A stretch of 32,156 nucleotides of DNA from the NCBI GenBank assembly GCA_902784055.1, contig CACZTP010000016.1, positions 1 to 32,156 of the forward strand, read 5' to 3'. Source of the DNA: an uncultured Pseudomonadota bacterium (lineage in GTDB: Bacteria; Pseudomonadota; Alphaproteobacteria; RUG11792). The translations under genes were made by a program, and so were the position numbers. The notes under the pieces were generated by a model that saw only the letters and a program-made list of their open reading frames with translations, had not been told where the DNA came from and did no database searches. This document shows, in pieces, positions 1-7,712 of this stretch. Position 1 is the stretch's first letter, and every line of letters begins with the position of its first letter.

Positions 1-459
1 TTTTTGAATGCTTATTTCAGTACCTTCAGTTCCCCATGCATTCACGGAACCTTCGTAAACGAGCATTCCCTTTACATTTACAGATGGAACTTTTTCACCG
101 CTCGTGCTTAACTGTAATCTCCCATTTTCGATAGTTAGAGTATCATTAAAATTTGCAATTGAATCACCCATCATCCGCAAAATTGCATCACTGCCTGATA
201 TTGTGACAGGCTTCGTAGCTAAAAGCGTTGATCCATACTCATTATTTCCCATTATACCAACAGTAGTTGAAATCAAATATTCGTTAGCATTCTCAAGAGA
301 TAAATTGTTACCCGGATAAACTCTTATTGGGTCACTTATCGTAAGCCCATCTATTATCTTTTCTGCCACTGCTGTTCCTTCTTCGACTGGGACGGCAGAT
401 GCTTGCACTGCACTAATAAATGAAACAGCAACTAAAGGTGTTAACAAAAGTTTATTCAT
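1..459 (-). CDS. Exported protein of unknown function, 5' part only
   Basis: An open frame of 153 codons starts at an ATG at 459 (minus strand) and runs off the left edge of the window. A Shine-Dalgarno sequence (AGGAG) lies 8 nt before the ATG. The first 22 residues form a classical signal peptide: Lys at position 3, a hydrophobic core, then VQA and ASA, which allow signal peptidase I cleavage after residue 20 or 22. The mature part is rich in Ser, Thr, Asn, Gly and Val with short alternating hydrophobic stretches (for example TISGSDAILRMMGDS), which would suit a beta-rich surface or autotransporter-type passenger. That structural guess is inference. I recognise no family. It is transcribed divergently from the acyl-CoA synthetase gene. 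Confidence 0.75.
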   Translation of the reverse strand, partial: MNKLLLTPLVAVSFISAVQASAVPVEEGTAVAEKIIDGLTISDPIRVYPGNNLSLENANEYLISTTVGIMGNNEYGSTLLATKPVTISGSDAILRMMGDSIANFNDTLTIENGRLQLSTSGEKVPSVNVKGMLVYEGSVNAWGTEGTEISIQK

Positions 460-694
460 GATTAAAATCTCCTATAAAAAACTACGTTGCAAAAACACAT
501 GTTACTGCAACACTCAATTTATATTGATAACATTCAAACAGTTAAATAGCTGTTAATTAAACTAAAAAACAAAAATTTATTTGTATTTTTAAAATAAATT
601 GTACAAATATCAATTAATTATTTTCCGTTCTTATTGGTATAGGTGTTCAGTTTTTGAGCAACTCTTTTACGTTAATCGATTTTACAGTTAAACT

Positions 695-2683
695 ATGTTG
701 TATGAACAGTTAGAAAACACTAACAGACATATGAAAACTCTAGATTACGAACTATTACACAGCGATGATGCTTGGCGAAATGCTGATATATATAAAGAAA
801 TTTATGATTATTCAATTGCAGATCCAACAGGTTATTGGATGTCTCAAATCGATCGCCTATCTTGGAATATGCAACCCAAAATAGCGGCTAAAAAAGCTGA
901 AAATGGCGCCACTTTATGGTTTTTAGATGGTCGTATAAATGCTTGTTATAACTGTGTTGATCGTCACGTCAAAACTTCACCTGATAAAATCGCAATAATT
1001 TGGCAAAGTGAAGATTTTGACACATGTGAATATATAACATATAAAAAATTAAAAGATGAAGTTTGCAAATTTGCGAATATTCTTAAAACACTTGGATTAA
1101 CACGTAATGACTGCATAACAATATACATGCCCATGGTACCTGAAGCTGTTTATGCATGTTTAGCATGTACACGTTTAGGAATTCCTTATACCGCTGTTTT
1201 TGCAGGATTTTCTCCCAATGCAGTAGCAATGCGTATGAATGACTGTAAATCAAATTTCGTGATAACAGTGGACGCCAATACTCGTGGTGGTAAAACAATC
1301 TCGATGAAGTCAAACATAGATGAAGCTCGAAAAATTCTAAATTATCCTGTTAGGTGTCTCGTTGTTAAACGTAAGGGAATAAATATAAATTGGCACGATA
1401 AGTATGATATTGACTATTATGACATTTCAAAAAGCATGTCATGCGAATGTTCTATAGCTGAGACCTCCGCAACTGATAGACTGTTTATTTTATATACTTC
1501 AGGATCTGCCGGGAAACCTAAAGGAATAGTAATGAGTACTGGAGGATTTTTACTATTTTCGATGCTAACAGGAAAGTATTTTTTCAATATGTTCGAAAAC
1601 GAAGTTTTTTGGGGCTCTGGAGATATAGGCTGGATGGGGGGACATGCTTACGCTTTATATTCAGCACTTTGTAATGGTATTACTTCTGTATTTTATGAAG
1701 GCATTCCAACGTATCCAAGAAATTCAATATTCTGGGAAATAATAGATAAACACAAAATAACATCATTTAATACTGCTCCTACAGTGATAAGAGCGATGAT
1801 GCAACATGGCGATGAAGTATTAAATAACGTATCGCTTAGTTCGCTAAAGTATCTGGGTGTTTTCGGAGAGATTTTGAATAAAGACGCTTGGTATTGGTAC
1901 TTCAATAAGGTAGGTAAAGGGCGTTGCCCGATAGTTAATATGTGGGGACAAACAGAATTAGGAGGAGTTCCTACAGCTCCACTTAGTAACCTAGATGAAA
2001 TGAAAACATACGGACATATAGGTAGACAGTTTTTCGGTTGCGAACTAGTATTAAAGGATGACAACGATGTCACTATAACAAAGCCTGAAACTAAAGGCGC
2101 GTTATTTATAAAACATTCGATGCCTGGTATGCTAATTGATGTTGTTAATGGCTCACTTGAGGAGCTCTATTATTCGCAGACTTCCGAAAAACTATATTGT
2201 TGCGGAGATGAAGCATATTTTGACTGTGAGGGTAATTTTTGGATTACAGGACGTAACGATGATGTATTGAATGTTTCAGGTCACCGCATAAGTCCTATAG
2301 AGATAGAAGAAGTTATTGCAGAACTAGATATTGTTGCTGAAGTTTGTGTTGTAGGGTACCCTCATCCAATTAAAGGTGAAGGCATTTATGCCTTTGTTGT
2401 ACTAAAGAAAGACCTAACAAATGACGTTAAGTTAAAAGCGGTAACAGTTATAAACGAACATATTGATACAATAGTAAAACATGTAAAAGAAACGATAAGC
2501 CCTATAACAAAACCTGACGTCGTTAAAATAGTCCCAGATTTACCAAAAACACGCTCGGGGAAAATACTGCGACGAATATTGAGACATATAGCTTCCGGAG
2601 ACATAAGAGATTTTGAAGATCTAACGACTATTAGCAATCCTGAATGCATAGGTAAAATATTAGACAATGTTGCACTAAGGTAA
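695..2683 (+). CDS. acs: Short-chain acyl-CoA synthetase, acetyl-CoA synthetase (AMP-forming) family
   Basis: A 662-residue ANL-superfamily enzyme that activates a carboxylate to its acyl-adenylate and then to acyl-CoA in the cytosol. An N-terminal ACAS_N region (about residues 25-95, ending NCVDRHV) is followed by the P-loop YTSGSAGKPKG (267-277), GDIGWMGGHAY (309-319), WGQTELGG (417-424), the hinge region DVLNVSGHR (523-531) and the C-terminal KTRSGKILRR with catalytic Lys623. Length and motif order match Acs (about 650 residues). Three acyl-pocket positions differ from acetate-specific enzymes: Thr to Gly315, Val to Phe390 and Trp to Gly418. The P-loop Thr after SGS is Ala272. The real substrate may therefore be larger than acetate. 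The start lacks a clear Shine-Dalgarno; the ATG 12 codons further in (731) is possible. Confidence 0.88.
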   Translation: MLYEQLENTNRHMKTLDYELLHSDDAWRNADIYKEIYDYSIADPTGYWMSQIDRLSWNMQPKIAAKKAENGATLWFLDGRINACYNCVDRHVKTSPDKIAIIWQSEDFDTCEYITYKKLKDEVCKFANILKTLGLTRNDCITIYMPMVPEAVYACLACTRLGIPYTAVFAGFSPNAVAMRMNDCKSNFVITVDANTRGGKTISMKSNIDEARKILNYPVRCLVVKRKGININWHDKYDIDYYDISKSMSCECSIAETSATDRLFILYTSGSAGKPKGIVMSTGGFLLFSMLTGKYFFNMFENEVFWGSGDIGWMGGHAYALYSALCNGITSVFYEGIPTYPRNSIFWEIIDKHKITSFNTAPTVIRAMMQHGDEVLNNVSLSSLKYLGVFGEILNKDAWYWYFNKVGKGRCPIVNMWGQTELGGVPTAPLSNLDEMKTYGHIGRQFFGCELVLKDDNDVTITKPETKGALFIKHSMPGMLIDVVNGSLEELYYSQTSEKLYCCGDEAYFDCEGNFWITGRNDDVLNVSGHRISPIEIEEVIAELDIVAEVCVVGYPHPIKGEGIYAFVVLKKDLTNDVKLKAVTVINEHIDTIVKHVKETISPITKPDVVKIVPDLPKTRSGKILRRILRHIASGDIRDFEDLTTISNPECIGKILDNVALR

Positions 2684-2705
2684 ATATTTAAGTTTCTTTC
2701 CAATC

Positions 2706-2735
2706 TTGTCAATATTGTTTCATTTTGGATACTAT
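2706..2735 (+). promoter_or_regulatory. Possible sigma70 promoter for the antiporter gene
   Basis: TTGTCA (2706-2711) is separated by 18 nt from TACTAT (2730-2735), about 75 nt before the antiporter start. The -35 matches consensus at 5 of 6 positions and the -10 at 4 of 6. In AT-rich DNA this is only suggestive. Confidence 0.3.
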
Positions 2736-2810
2736 GTTTGTCCAATTGTTACAAAATCGTAAGATTTGCATTAAGATTTAATTAACATTTAAAATGGGAA
2801 GGGTTTAGCA

Positions 2811-4112
2811 TTGATTTTTATGAGGTCAAAAATGTCTTTAACGGCAAGGCAGTACGCAAGAGAAAACAAAGAATTTAATTACTGGAGAGTACGTACAATG
2901 TATTCAATAATGATTGGATACGGATTGTTCTATACCGTTAGGCAGAATCTGTCTTTTGCGGTTCCGTCAATGTGTTCAGAGCTTGGTATTAGTAAGAGCG
3001 ACATAGGATTCGCAATGAGTATTGGAGCAATTATATACGGAGTAGGAAAATTCATTTTTGGGTTAGTCGGAGATAGGTACAGTGCTCGATACGTTATGGC
3101 AATAGGTCTTTTTGCGTCTGGGCTAATGAATATATTTCTTGGCATGAGTTCGTTATTACCATTGATCGTTTTATTTTTCGCATTAAATCAATGTTTTCAA
3201 TCTATGGGTTCTCCTCCATGTTCAAAGATGTTGGCAAATTGGTTTGGTAAGAGTGAACAAGCTAGCAAATGGAGTATTTGGAATACATCCTTACACGTAG
3301 GGGGTGCGTTTGCTGGTTTTATATCTCCATGGCTATTGGAACGCTCAGGTTGGCGTATGGTGTTTTATGCACCTGGTATAATCGCAGTTCTTGCATCGTT
3401 TTTTATAATCAATAGATTAAGAGATACACCGAAATCACTAGGGTTTCCTTCTGTCGATGAAATCGAAGGGGTTGAACCGAGGGTAAAAATTTGCAACAAA
3501 CTCAATTTTCGTAAAACAGCTAAGCTAGTTCTTACAAACAAGTTTGTATGGACATTAGGTTTCGCGAATATGTTTATATACATTAATCGAATGACCTTTA
3601 TAAACTGGGGGCCAACAATGTTACAGGAAGCACGCGGTAGCTCTTCATTTTTTTCTGGGCATATGATGGCACTATTTGATCTTTCTGGTATAGTAGGAGC
3701 CTTAATAGTAGGTCATTTGTCAGATAAATATTTTAGAAATAAAAGATCTGTCCCGGCAATGTTATGTATGCTATGTGTTGTATTACTTAATCTTTTATTC
3801 TTATATATTCCAAAAAATTCGATAATTCTTAACGTTATTTGCCTGGGAGGGCTGGGGGCGTTCATGACTGCACCAATTGTCCTTATCAATGCATTAATAG
3901 CGGGGCATATAGATGGAAAAGCTGTTGCTAGTGCTATAGGTTTTTCGGGAACAATGGGATATTTTGGTACAGCTCTTGCAGGCTTCGGTACTGCACGTAT
4001 AGCTGAAACTCTTGGATGGAACGCAGTCGTTGTATTTACAATGAGTGCTGCATTCATAGCTTCTATTCTGTTTTATATATCAGCACGTAGCCAAAAAAAT
4101 TCCAATAAATAA
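2811..4112 (+). CDS. Organophosphate:phosphate antiporter family transporter (UhpC/GlpT-like)
   Basis: A 433-residue, 12-TM major facilitator of the organophosphate:Pi antiporter family. In such proteins the inner-membrane carrier exchanges phosphate for a sugar phosphate or glycerol 3-phosphate. Evidence is the N-terminal YGLFYTVRQNLSFAVP, which places Arg44 at the GlpT Arg45 position, and FIYINRMTFINW, which places Arg260 at the GlpT Arg269 position; these two arginines bind phosphate in GlpT. SIWNTSLHVGGA and NRLRDTPKSLG are typical of the UhpC branch. A TTG start at 2811 is preferred because GGAAGGG lies 7-8 nt upstream; the ATG at 2820 is the alternative. In a host-dependent cell this would import host sugar phosphates. 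No two-component genes (uhpA/B) are nearby, so transport is likelier than sensing. The exact substrate cannot be read from the sequence. Confidence 0.85.
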   Translation: MIFMRSKMSLTARQYARENKEFNYWRVRTMYSIMIGYGLFYTVRQNLSFAVPSMCSELGISKSDIGFAMSIGAIIYGVGKFIFGLVGDRYSARYVMAIGLFASGLMNIFLGMSSLLPLIVLFFALNQCFQSMGSPPCSKMLANWFGKSEQASKWSIWNTSLHVGGAFAGFISPWLLERSGWRMVFYAPGIIAVLASFFIINRLRDTPKSLGFPSVDEIEGVEPRVKICNKLNFRKTAKLVLTNKFVWTLGFANMFIYINRMTFINWGPTMLQEARGSSSFFSGHMMALFDLSGIVGALIVGHLSDKYFRNKRSVPAMLCMLCVVLLNLLFLYIPKNSIILNVICLGGLGAFMTAPIVLINALIAGHIDGKAVASAIGFSGTMGYFGTALAGFGTARIAETLGWNAVVVFTMSAAFIASILFYISARSQKNSNK

Positions 4113-4142
4113 TAATTTATACATTTCCCGCATTTTTTATTC

Positions 4143-5987
4143 TTAATTAATGTGGGATGTTTCTTTTCTTTGTTCTAATATCCTTTTTGTTTCTAATAGG
4201 ACATCTTTGGCAATTGGGGCTGCGACTGATGCTCCGCCCCCGCCATGTTCAATTACAACGCATACAGCGTATCTTGGATAATCTGCGGGAGCAAAACCGA
4301 TAAATAATGCGTGATCTTTTTCTTTGTATAAATCTGATTCGGTTTTACCTAACGCACGTTGCGATGTACTTATTCTTCTTACTTGAGAGCTTCCGGTTTT
4401 TCCAGCAAATTCAAATTTTTCATCATCAATTGCAGATTTACGAGCTGTTCCGATCGGAGAATTAACAACGTCGTACATGCCATCAACTATTACCTGAATA
4501 TGATCATCATTGTATTTTAATGATTGTATAGTTCTATCTAATTGAAATTTTTTATACACATAAGGGGTTATAGGACGAAGTCTATTTGCAAACATTGCAA
4601 CCATCTTAACGAGTTGTAAGGGAGTTGTAAGCACGTATCCCTGTCCGATTGACATGTTGCAACTATCACCCGCTGTCCACTTTTGCTTTTTCTTTTCATA
4701 TTTCCATGACTTTGTGGGAATAAGTCCTGAGCATTCATTTGGTATATCGATGCCCGTGGGTGTTCCCAAACCAAAATCATTTGCAACATTCGCTACCATT
4801 TCTGGACTTAAACGACTAGAAAGATTGTAAAAAAAACAATCACATGACTGTTCTAGTGCTTCTTGTACAGTAAGAGAACCGTGTCCTCCATATTTCCATT
4901 TCCAACAATAAAACTTATGTTTTCCGAGGGAGCAGTACCCTGAACAATTGAATCGTGTGTTTTTTGTTATTACGCCGTAATGCAGTCCGGCAAGTGCTGT
5001 TATAATTTTAAAAGTTGAACCTGGAGCATACAGCCCTGAAATAGCTTTATTTATCAATGGTTTTGCAGGATTTGAATAAACTTCTTGAAGTAGTTTGTGT
5101 GAAATTTGACTTGAAAACACATTAATGTCATAACCCGGGTAAGAAACTAAGGCTAATATAGCTCCCGTTTCAATATCCATTACAATACATGAGCCACTTG
5201 TTTCTTTTGACAATATTCTATACACTGCATTTTGTAATTCAGTATTTATTGTTAATTCAACTTTTTCCCCAGGTTCACTTGACTTTTCATTTATCGTTCT
5301 TATAATCTGTCGTCTTGAATTTACTTCTAATTTTTTTATTCCAACCTTTCCAAAAAGTAGTTCTTCATAACTTCTTTCAATTCCGCATTTTCCCGTTTTT
5401 GCCATAGGCAATTGTAAAGAGAAATTATTTGAACTTTTTATATCATTAACACTTGGCGACGCGGTATAACCTAACACGTGCGACATCTCAAACGGATTAA
5501 TATAGTGCCTTAATATAGTTCGTTCGATTATTATGTTCTGACAAAAATTTGATAAAACACAATATCGCGCTAAAGTGTTCCAATCAGCATTTTCTTTTAA
5601 TACGACATAACGATTTTTGTTATTAATCTTTTTTGGTACACAATTTAATATTGCTTCAGCCTTCGTATCAAGTGGGAAAAGTTTTAATTTATGTTTTAGA
5701 TCAAATAATTTTTCATATTTCATCCCGTACATATCTAATACGACTGAATATGAATATCTATTTGTTGCTATTACTTTGTCTTCAGCATCTCTTATTTCAC
5801 CCCGTAGAGGTAAAACCCTTGAAACAACTATTCTGTTTTTATCAGATAGTTTTTTATATTTCTCAGATTGATAAATTTGTAGATAAACGAGCCGTGCTAC
5901 TAACACAATTATTAGTATAAAGTTCAGTAAAATAAAAAAACGTACGCGTTTTAAAAATAGCGACTTCTCATCATTTTTACTGAACAT
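4143..5987 (-). CDS. mrdA: Penicillin-binding protein 2, peptidoglycan transpeptidase
   Basis: A 614-residue class B penicillin-binding protein that cross-links peptidoglycan in the elongation complex with RodA and MreB. It has a short cytoplasmic N-terminus, one membrane anchor (about residues 16-38), a dimerisation/pedestal region containing RGEIRDAEDKVIATN (62-76), and the transpeptidase domain. The catalytic motifs are SxxK at Ser324-Thr-Phe-Lys327, SxD at Ser381-Cys-Asp383 and KTG at 530-532. Length fits MrdA (about 630 residues) better than FtsI because of the PBP2-type N-terminal region. No rodA or mreC lies beside it. It starts 6 bp after the stop of the Asn-rich thioredoxin-fold gene on the same strand, so the two are probably co-transcribed. 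It converges with the antiporter gene, 30 bp away. Confidence 0.93.
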   Translation of the reverse strand: MFSKNDEKSLFLKRVRFFILLNFILIIVLVARLVYLQIYQSEKYKKLSDKNRIVVSRVLPLRGEIRDAEDKVIATNRYSYSVVLDMYGMKYEKLFDLKHKLKLFPLDTKAEAILNCVPKKINNKNRYVVLKENADWNTLARYCVLSNFCQNIIIERTILRHYINPFEMSHVLGYTASPSVNDIKSSNNFSLQLPMAKTGKCGIERSYEELLFGKVGIKKLEVNSRRQIIRTINEKSSEPGEKVELTINTELQNAVYRILSKETSGSCIVMDIETGAILALVSYPGYDINVFSSQISHKLLQEVYSNPAKPLINKAISGLYAPGSTFKIITALAGLHYGVITKNTRFNCSGYCSLGKHKFYCWKWKYGGHGSLTVQEALEQSCDCFFYNLSSRLSPEMVANVANDFGLGTPTGIDIPNECSGLIPTKSWKYEKKKQKWTAGDSCNMSIGQGYVLTTPLQLVKMVAMFANRLRPITPYVYKKFQLDRTIQSLKYNDDHIQVIVDGMYDVVNSPIGTARKSAIDDEKFEFAGKTGSSQVRRISTSQRALGKTESDLYKEKDHALFIGFAPADYPRYAVCVVIEHGGGGASVAAPIAKDVLLETKRILEQRKETSHIN

Positions 5988-5993
5988 GTTTTA

Positions 5994-7526
5994 TTAATGT
6001 TGCCTCTTACAACACCGCCTAACTTTACAGTTTTTCTTTTTAGACTTATTCGAAGTTCCACAGCGTTTAGATAAAGCTCGTTTTAACTTACATCCGCATG
6101 TAGTACAAGTGTCTGGTTCATGTGGTGCTGTATAATTTCCTTCAATGACATACTCTGCAGGTTTAGTTACAGGCGCTGAGCATTGCGGGCATACTGGACA
6201 AGCAGGGCAAGGAGGACACGAGGTTATTGTTGCATAAGTAACAGGAGGTGCCCACTTTTTTACGGCGCAGGCTAAGTTACAATCATTGTTCAACATTTCT
6301 GTGAAAACATTTGTCCTATCGGCGTTAATCTGTTTGTTATGTACAACCTTATTGTAACTACGAGTTTTGGAAGTTTTGTAATTATTATTGGAGTAAAACG
6401 GTTGAGGGGAGGTATTAGATTGATTTTGTCTTTCTTGGTTTCCAAACGAATTGAATACTTGTAAGAACTGTCCTATTGCATCTTGATTAGTAAATTCAAC
6501 TCGCTCTATAGAGTTATCAGCCCCTCCACGAAAGCATTCTTTACCATTGCTTACAGCCATCATTGTTGGCAAACTGTCAACAGCGTTGCCGTTTAAACTA
6601 GCCTTATCTCCCAATAATACAAGTTCTGAATTGTTTCCTACCTGAATGCTAAAGCTGTTTAGCTTCTGTAAGTGATTATTAAAGTCTGCATCAGTTGGTT
6701 CACGCCAGTTTTGCAATCCGTCAATTGACGGAACACCAATAAATATTATCTTGATGCCAGCCTGCGTTAGTGCAGACATGTTTTTTGAAAAGTTGCCTAA
6801 AAATCTAGCACAGTGAGGACACCAATCACCAAAAAATATTATTATTGCTCTTTGTAAATCATTTGAACCTAAAGTTGTTTTATATAAACGACCGTTGCCG
6901 TCTTTTCTATAAACAGTGGCAGTAAACTGCCTTCCTTTCAATGCGTAGTTTTCAGTAAAGACATTAGGTTGACCGTTATTAAAATTACTATTTTGGTTGT
7001 TACCTACATTCTGGTTATTAGAATTGTTTCCCGTATTGTTGTATCCGTTATTGTAATTGCCATTATTATTGTATCCATTATTGTTTTGATTATAGCCGTT
7101 CTGTCCGGGATTGTTTGTTGAATAAGCTCCGTTATTGCTATTGTTTAAAGTGATTGGTGTGTTGTACCCTCCAGCTCCGTTATTATTTGAATAACCATTT
7201 TGATTGTTTTGATTATTATAATTATTATTTCCGTTGTTCCCTTGATAATTACCATTCTGGGAATTACCGTTCTGGAAGTTCCCATTTTGAAAATTGTTAC
7301 CAGGTTGATTGGATCCGTTTTGACTGTTGTTAGAATTTTGCCCACCTGGATTGTTGTTAAAATTACCACTCGCTTGAGCCGAATACACTGGATTCATTCC
7401 GTATGATTGTGTCGCTAACATTGCGATGGCTGTCATTAAAATAGCTAATCTGCTTGTAATCTCTCTTTGGAATACAACATATCTAACAGTTTTAATTTTT
7501 AACATTTCAAGATACAGACAATTCAC
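5994..7526 (-). CDS. Periplasmic thioredoxin-fold protein with Asn-rich linker and Cys-rich tail
   Basis: Three distinct parts follow a signal-like hydrophobic segment (about residues 25-43). Residues 54-187 are low complexity, nearly half Asn with Gly, Gln and Tyr, including FQNGN-type repeats. Residues about 190-360 form a thioredoxin fold: FFGDWCPHC has redox Cys236 and Cys239 with a DsbA-like CPHC pair, and SLPTMMAV supplies the cis-Pro (Pro320). The C-terminus holds CPPCPACPVCPQC (437-449), TCTTCGC and a basic Cys-rich end. I infer an envelope thiol oxidoreductase or isomerase, or a metal-binding structural protein; no named family is recognised. GTG at 7526 is preferred because AGGG lies 8 nt upstream; GTG 7535 and ATG 7505 are alternatives. 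It lies immediately upstream of mrdA, which suggests an envelope role. Confidence 0.7.
   Translation of the reverse strand: MNCLYLEMLKIKTVRYVVFQREITSRLAILMTAIAMLATQSYGMNPVYSAQASGNFNNNPGGQNSNNSQNGSNQPGNNFQNGNFQNGNSQNGNYQGNNGNNNYNNQNNQNGYSNNNGAGGYNTPITLNNSNNGAYSTNNPGQNGYNQNNNGYNNNGNYNNGYNNTGNNSNNQNVGNNQNSNFNNGQPNVFTENYALKGRQFTATVYRKDGNGRLYKTTLGSNDLQRAIIIFFGDWCPHCARFLGNFSKNMSALTQAGIKIIFIGVPSIDGLQNWREPTDADFNNHLQKLNSFSIQVGNNSELVLLGDKASLNGNAVDSLPTMMAVSNGKECFRGGADNSIERVEFTNQDAIGQFLQVFNSFGNQERQNQSNTSPQPFYSNNNYKTSKTRSYNKVVHNKQINADRTNVFTEMLNNDCNLACAVKKWAPPVTYATITSCPPCPACPVCPQCSAPVTKPAEYVIEGNYTAPHEPDTCTTCGCKLKRALSKRCGTSNKSKKKNCKVRRCCKRQH
6966..7367 (-). repeat. Asn/Gly/Gln low-complexity coding repeat
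   Basis: These bases encode about 134 residues made of short imperfect units such as FQNGN, GYNNNGN and NNGYNN. On the plus strand the DNA appears as runs of ttattg/ttgttg-type triplets. Such tracts expand and contract by slippage, so length may vary between strains. It is a linker inside the thioredoxin-fold gene, not a separate element. Confidence 0.8.
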
Positions 7527-7588
7527 TCTAAACACCCTATTTTTAGGCTAACACAGCAAGAGATTAAAAGATTACAAAAGAAAAAATA

Positions 7589-7665
7589 TGGTGCGCCCGG
7601 AAGGATTTGAACCCTCAACCTCCAGATCCGTAGTCTGACGCTCTATCCAATTGCGCTACGGGCAC
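7589..7665 (-). tRNA. tRNA-Arg (anticodon ACG)
   Basis: The minus strand folds into a full cloverleaf. The acceptor GTGCCCG pairs with CGGGCGC (one T-G pair). The D arm is present with one G-A mismatch. The anticodon stem TCAGA/TCTGG flanks the loop CTACGGA with anticodon ACG, and the T arm is GAGGG-TTCAAAT-CCTTC. The 3' CCA is encoded (TGG at 7589-7591 on the plus strand). A34 would be deaminated to inosine by TadA to read CGN codons. It lies 47 bp downstream of secA on the same strand and probably shares its transcript. Confidence 0.96.
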
Positions 7666-7712
7666 CTCATGAGGATATTATCCAACAAAGTGCCCGCTGT
7701 TGCAATACGTTG

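Noticed and set aside
569-599. Hairpin AATTTATTT/AAATAAATT upstream of the acyl-CoA synthetase gene
   Set aside because: It is entirely A/T and of a kind expected by chance in such DNA; no T-run or G/C stem supports a terminator.
1693-2073. Minus-strand open frame of 126 codons within the acyl-CoA synthetase gene
   Set aside because: It lies wholly inside a strongly conserved coding gene on the other strand and has no recognisable domain.
4112-4150. Bidirectional terminator between the antiporter gene and mrdA
   Set aside because: CCCGCAT and ATGTGGG can pair with one G-T, but the loop is 16 nt and one arm lies in the mrdA coding end; too weak to call.
7200-7406. Plus-strand open frame rich in Ile and Val
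   Set aside because: It is the complement of the Asn-rich repeat (AAT/AAC read as ATT/GTT), an artefact of low complexity.
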